From positions 806,001 to 870,000 of the forward strand of contig JAFEKR010000026.1 in the NCBI GenBank assembly GCA_019022495.1: DNA of 64,000 nt, given 5' to 3'. A program made the translations under genes and the position numbers. Position 1 is the stretch's first letter. Every line of letters starts with the position of its first letter. The notes beneath the pieces were generated by a model. It was not told the DNA's origin, made no database searches, and saw nothing but the letters and a program-made list of their open reading frames with translations. This stretch comes from Epichloe hybrida (taxonomy: Eukaryota > Ascomycota > Sordariomycetes > Hypocreales > Clavicipitaceae). Below, one piece after another: positions 62,880 to 64,000 of the stretch.

Positions 62880-64000
62880 TCAATCATCGAATATCGTCAA
62901 CACCGTCTTGTACAACGCCAAAAGCCCCAGTCGCTCTCCCCTCGACGTCCAAAGGGAACGACACGGCACCACCGCAAATCGCTCCAGGACGCTGCTGTCA
63001 TTTAACGTCCACAGCCCCCTAGTCTTGTTCCCGTCTACCACATACGCGAGATAGGGTTCTAGAGTGTCGGGAGCCTCGGTATTCGGCAGCAGACTGTGCA
63101 AACTTTCGCTGTAAGCGTTCCTGAGTTGCCGTTCTCGTTCTGATGACGAGAACCCCGCCATGCCCGATTCGTCGTCCTCGATAAGTTTCGCCAGTGTCGT
63201 ATACAGCACCATGTGTCGGCTTGTTTTTATGACGAGATTCCAGCTTCTCCATTGTCCGCCTCCAAGGGAAGCATGCTGAATGAGCTCTGCGGAGCCTTCT
63301 TCGATGCCTTTCATGCCGGCATGAGCATGCCACTCCACCGAGGATTCTCTCGGCAAGCTTTCGATCTCGGCGGTAAACATGGGCGCAATGCACGACGTCG
63401 GCTCGTTTTGTTGTTGCAGCGTGTAAATCGACCAGTCGGGGACAGCTGCAGAGCATGTTGACGTCGCGCTGCTGCTCCCCAGAGACTGATACTGCGAGTT
63501 GTATTTCAAATCCCATGGATCCGGTCCGTCGGCCTCGTCCTCATTCTCGTCCTCATATGGTGAGCCATGTGCCAACGACCAAGCTTGTCCCGCAAGCTTG
63601 GCGCACTGCTCGATGGAGTCTTCGCCCGGCTGATGGGCAAAGTACGCCACTGCACTGCCCCAGCATTGGACCTTCATTTCAGCGCCTATCCTCCATAGAT
63701 GCTGGAGAGATAACACAACCTGTTCCTGTACCGCCATCGCCGATGATGGCGGTAGAACCATCGAAGCAGGTATCAGTGGTATTTGACCCGCAATAAGAAC
63801 AGTGCGCAGCGCAGTAGGGTTTCCTCCCACCGTGACGGCCGTCTCAATCGCCTGGCTGTAGGGGCCAATATTCGCAGGTGCCCAATATGACCTGGACTGG
63901 ACATGGAGTCCGTTTCTTGCGACTTGAGCTTTAGCCACGGGCACGGTGAGGTATACGACAACGTTGTGGCCCTCAGGTACTGAATCACCACACGATACGG
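62880..64000 (-). CDS. DPH6: Diphthine-ammonia ligase Dph6, C-terminal part (5' end beyond the window)
   Basis: At least 373 residues of the C-terminal region are present; the N-terminal ATP-pyrophosphatase part is cut by the window edge and the frame stays open to base 64000. What is visible are the Rid/YjgF-type domains fused to the C-terminus of fungal Dph6: GDSVPEGHNVVVYLTV is followed by the canonical Rid segment APANIGPYSQAI and AGQIPLIP, and a second Rid-like region with SVEWHAHAGMKGIEEGSAEL. Dph6 performs the last step of diphthamide synthesis, amidating diphthine on eEF2 using ammonia and ATP; the Rid parts probably bind or deaminate a small nitrogen compound. The C-terminus ends TVLTIFDD. 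Together with DPH4, two of the seven diphthamide genes lie in this window. Confidence 0.9.
   Translation of the reverse strand, partial: VSCGDSVPEGHNVVVYLTVPVAKAQVARNGLHVQSRSYWAPANIGPYSQAIETAVTVGGNPTALRTVLIAGQIPLIPASMVLPPSSAMAVQEQVVLSLQHLWRIGAEMKVQCWGSAVAYFAHQPGEDSIEQCAKLAGQAWSLAHGSPYEDENEDEADGPDPWDLKYNSQYQSLGSSSATSTCSAAVPDWSIYTLQQQNEPTSCIAPMFTAEIESLPRESSVEWHAHAGMKGIEEGSAELIQHASLGGGQWRSWNLVIKTSRHMVLYTTLAKLIEDDESGMAGFSSSERERQLRNAYSESLHSLLPNTEAPDTLEPYLAYVVDGNKTRGLWTLNDSSVLERFAVVPCRSLWTSRGERLGLLALYKTVLTIFDD

Overview
The window is a gene-dense piece of a filamentous ascomycete nuclear chromosome. Intron architecture (mostly 50-140 nt, GTAAGT-like donors, CTAAC/CTGAC branch points), protein families (Nsp1, Pex4, Mnn9, INH1, the Osh family, a Laa2-type AP-1 accessory factor) and overall sequence character fit a Sordariomycete, most likely Hypocreales. 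The order is an inference from remembered sequence style, not a search. No virus, transposon, CRISPR array, rRNA or convincing tRNA was seen.

I resolve 23 protein genes with a recognisable family or function, four to five conserved-looking genes of unknown function, and one doubtful open frame. Left part (1-16 kb): a MARVEL-like membrane protein cut by the window edge, a long quiet stretch, translation factor eIF2-gamma, a Laa2-like acidic protein, the FG nucleoporin Nsp1, the small F1-ATPase inhibitor, 14-3-3, the diphthamide J-protein Dph4 and mitochondrial ribosomal protein mL59. Middle (16-42 kb): Prp28 helicase, valyl-tRNA synthetase, an unknown mitochondrial protein, the mRNA export factor Yra1/ALY, the Golgi mannosyltransferase Mnn9, peroxisomal E2 Pex4, an acidic unknown, a PRA1/Yip3 protein, an ELMO protein, U2AF35 and an Osh lipid-transfer protein. 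Right part (42-64 kb): a 1128-residue unknown, the tRNA dihydrouridine synthase Dus2, a MICOS Mic26/27 subunit, mitochondrial intermediate peptidase Oct1, a 762-residue unknown, the Hcs1/SMUBP2 helicase, a DUF202 membrane protein and the C-terminal half of Dph6, cut by the right edge.

This is a housekeeping block, not a biosynthetic or defence cluster. Many genes serve translation (eIF2-gamma, ValRS, Dph4, Dph6, Dus2, mL59), splicing and export (Prp28, U2AF35, Yra1) or mitochondria (INH1, mL59, Mic26/27, Oct1), but they are separate transcription units, several in divergent or convergent pairs. Exon junctions below were worked out by hand from splice signals and reading phase; for most multi-exon genes the phases close exactly.

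The most unusual signals are: a 12-bp palindrome TACGGATCCGTA and a related TACGGAGTA 9-mer, both far more frequent between genes than chance allows; a mitochondrial presequence in frame upstream of the valyl-tRNA synthetase AUG with no AUG of its own; a one-nucleotide reading-frame conflict at a GA tract in an otherwise intact Osh gene; an orphan hydrophobic open frame at 47.5-48.0 kb; and a splice acceptor preceded by an A-only tract inside the Walker A coding region of the Hcs1 helicase. I found no convincing undescribed multi-gene system.
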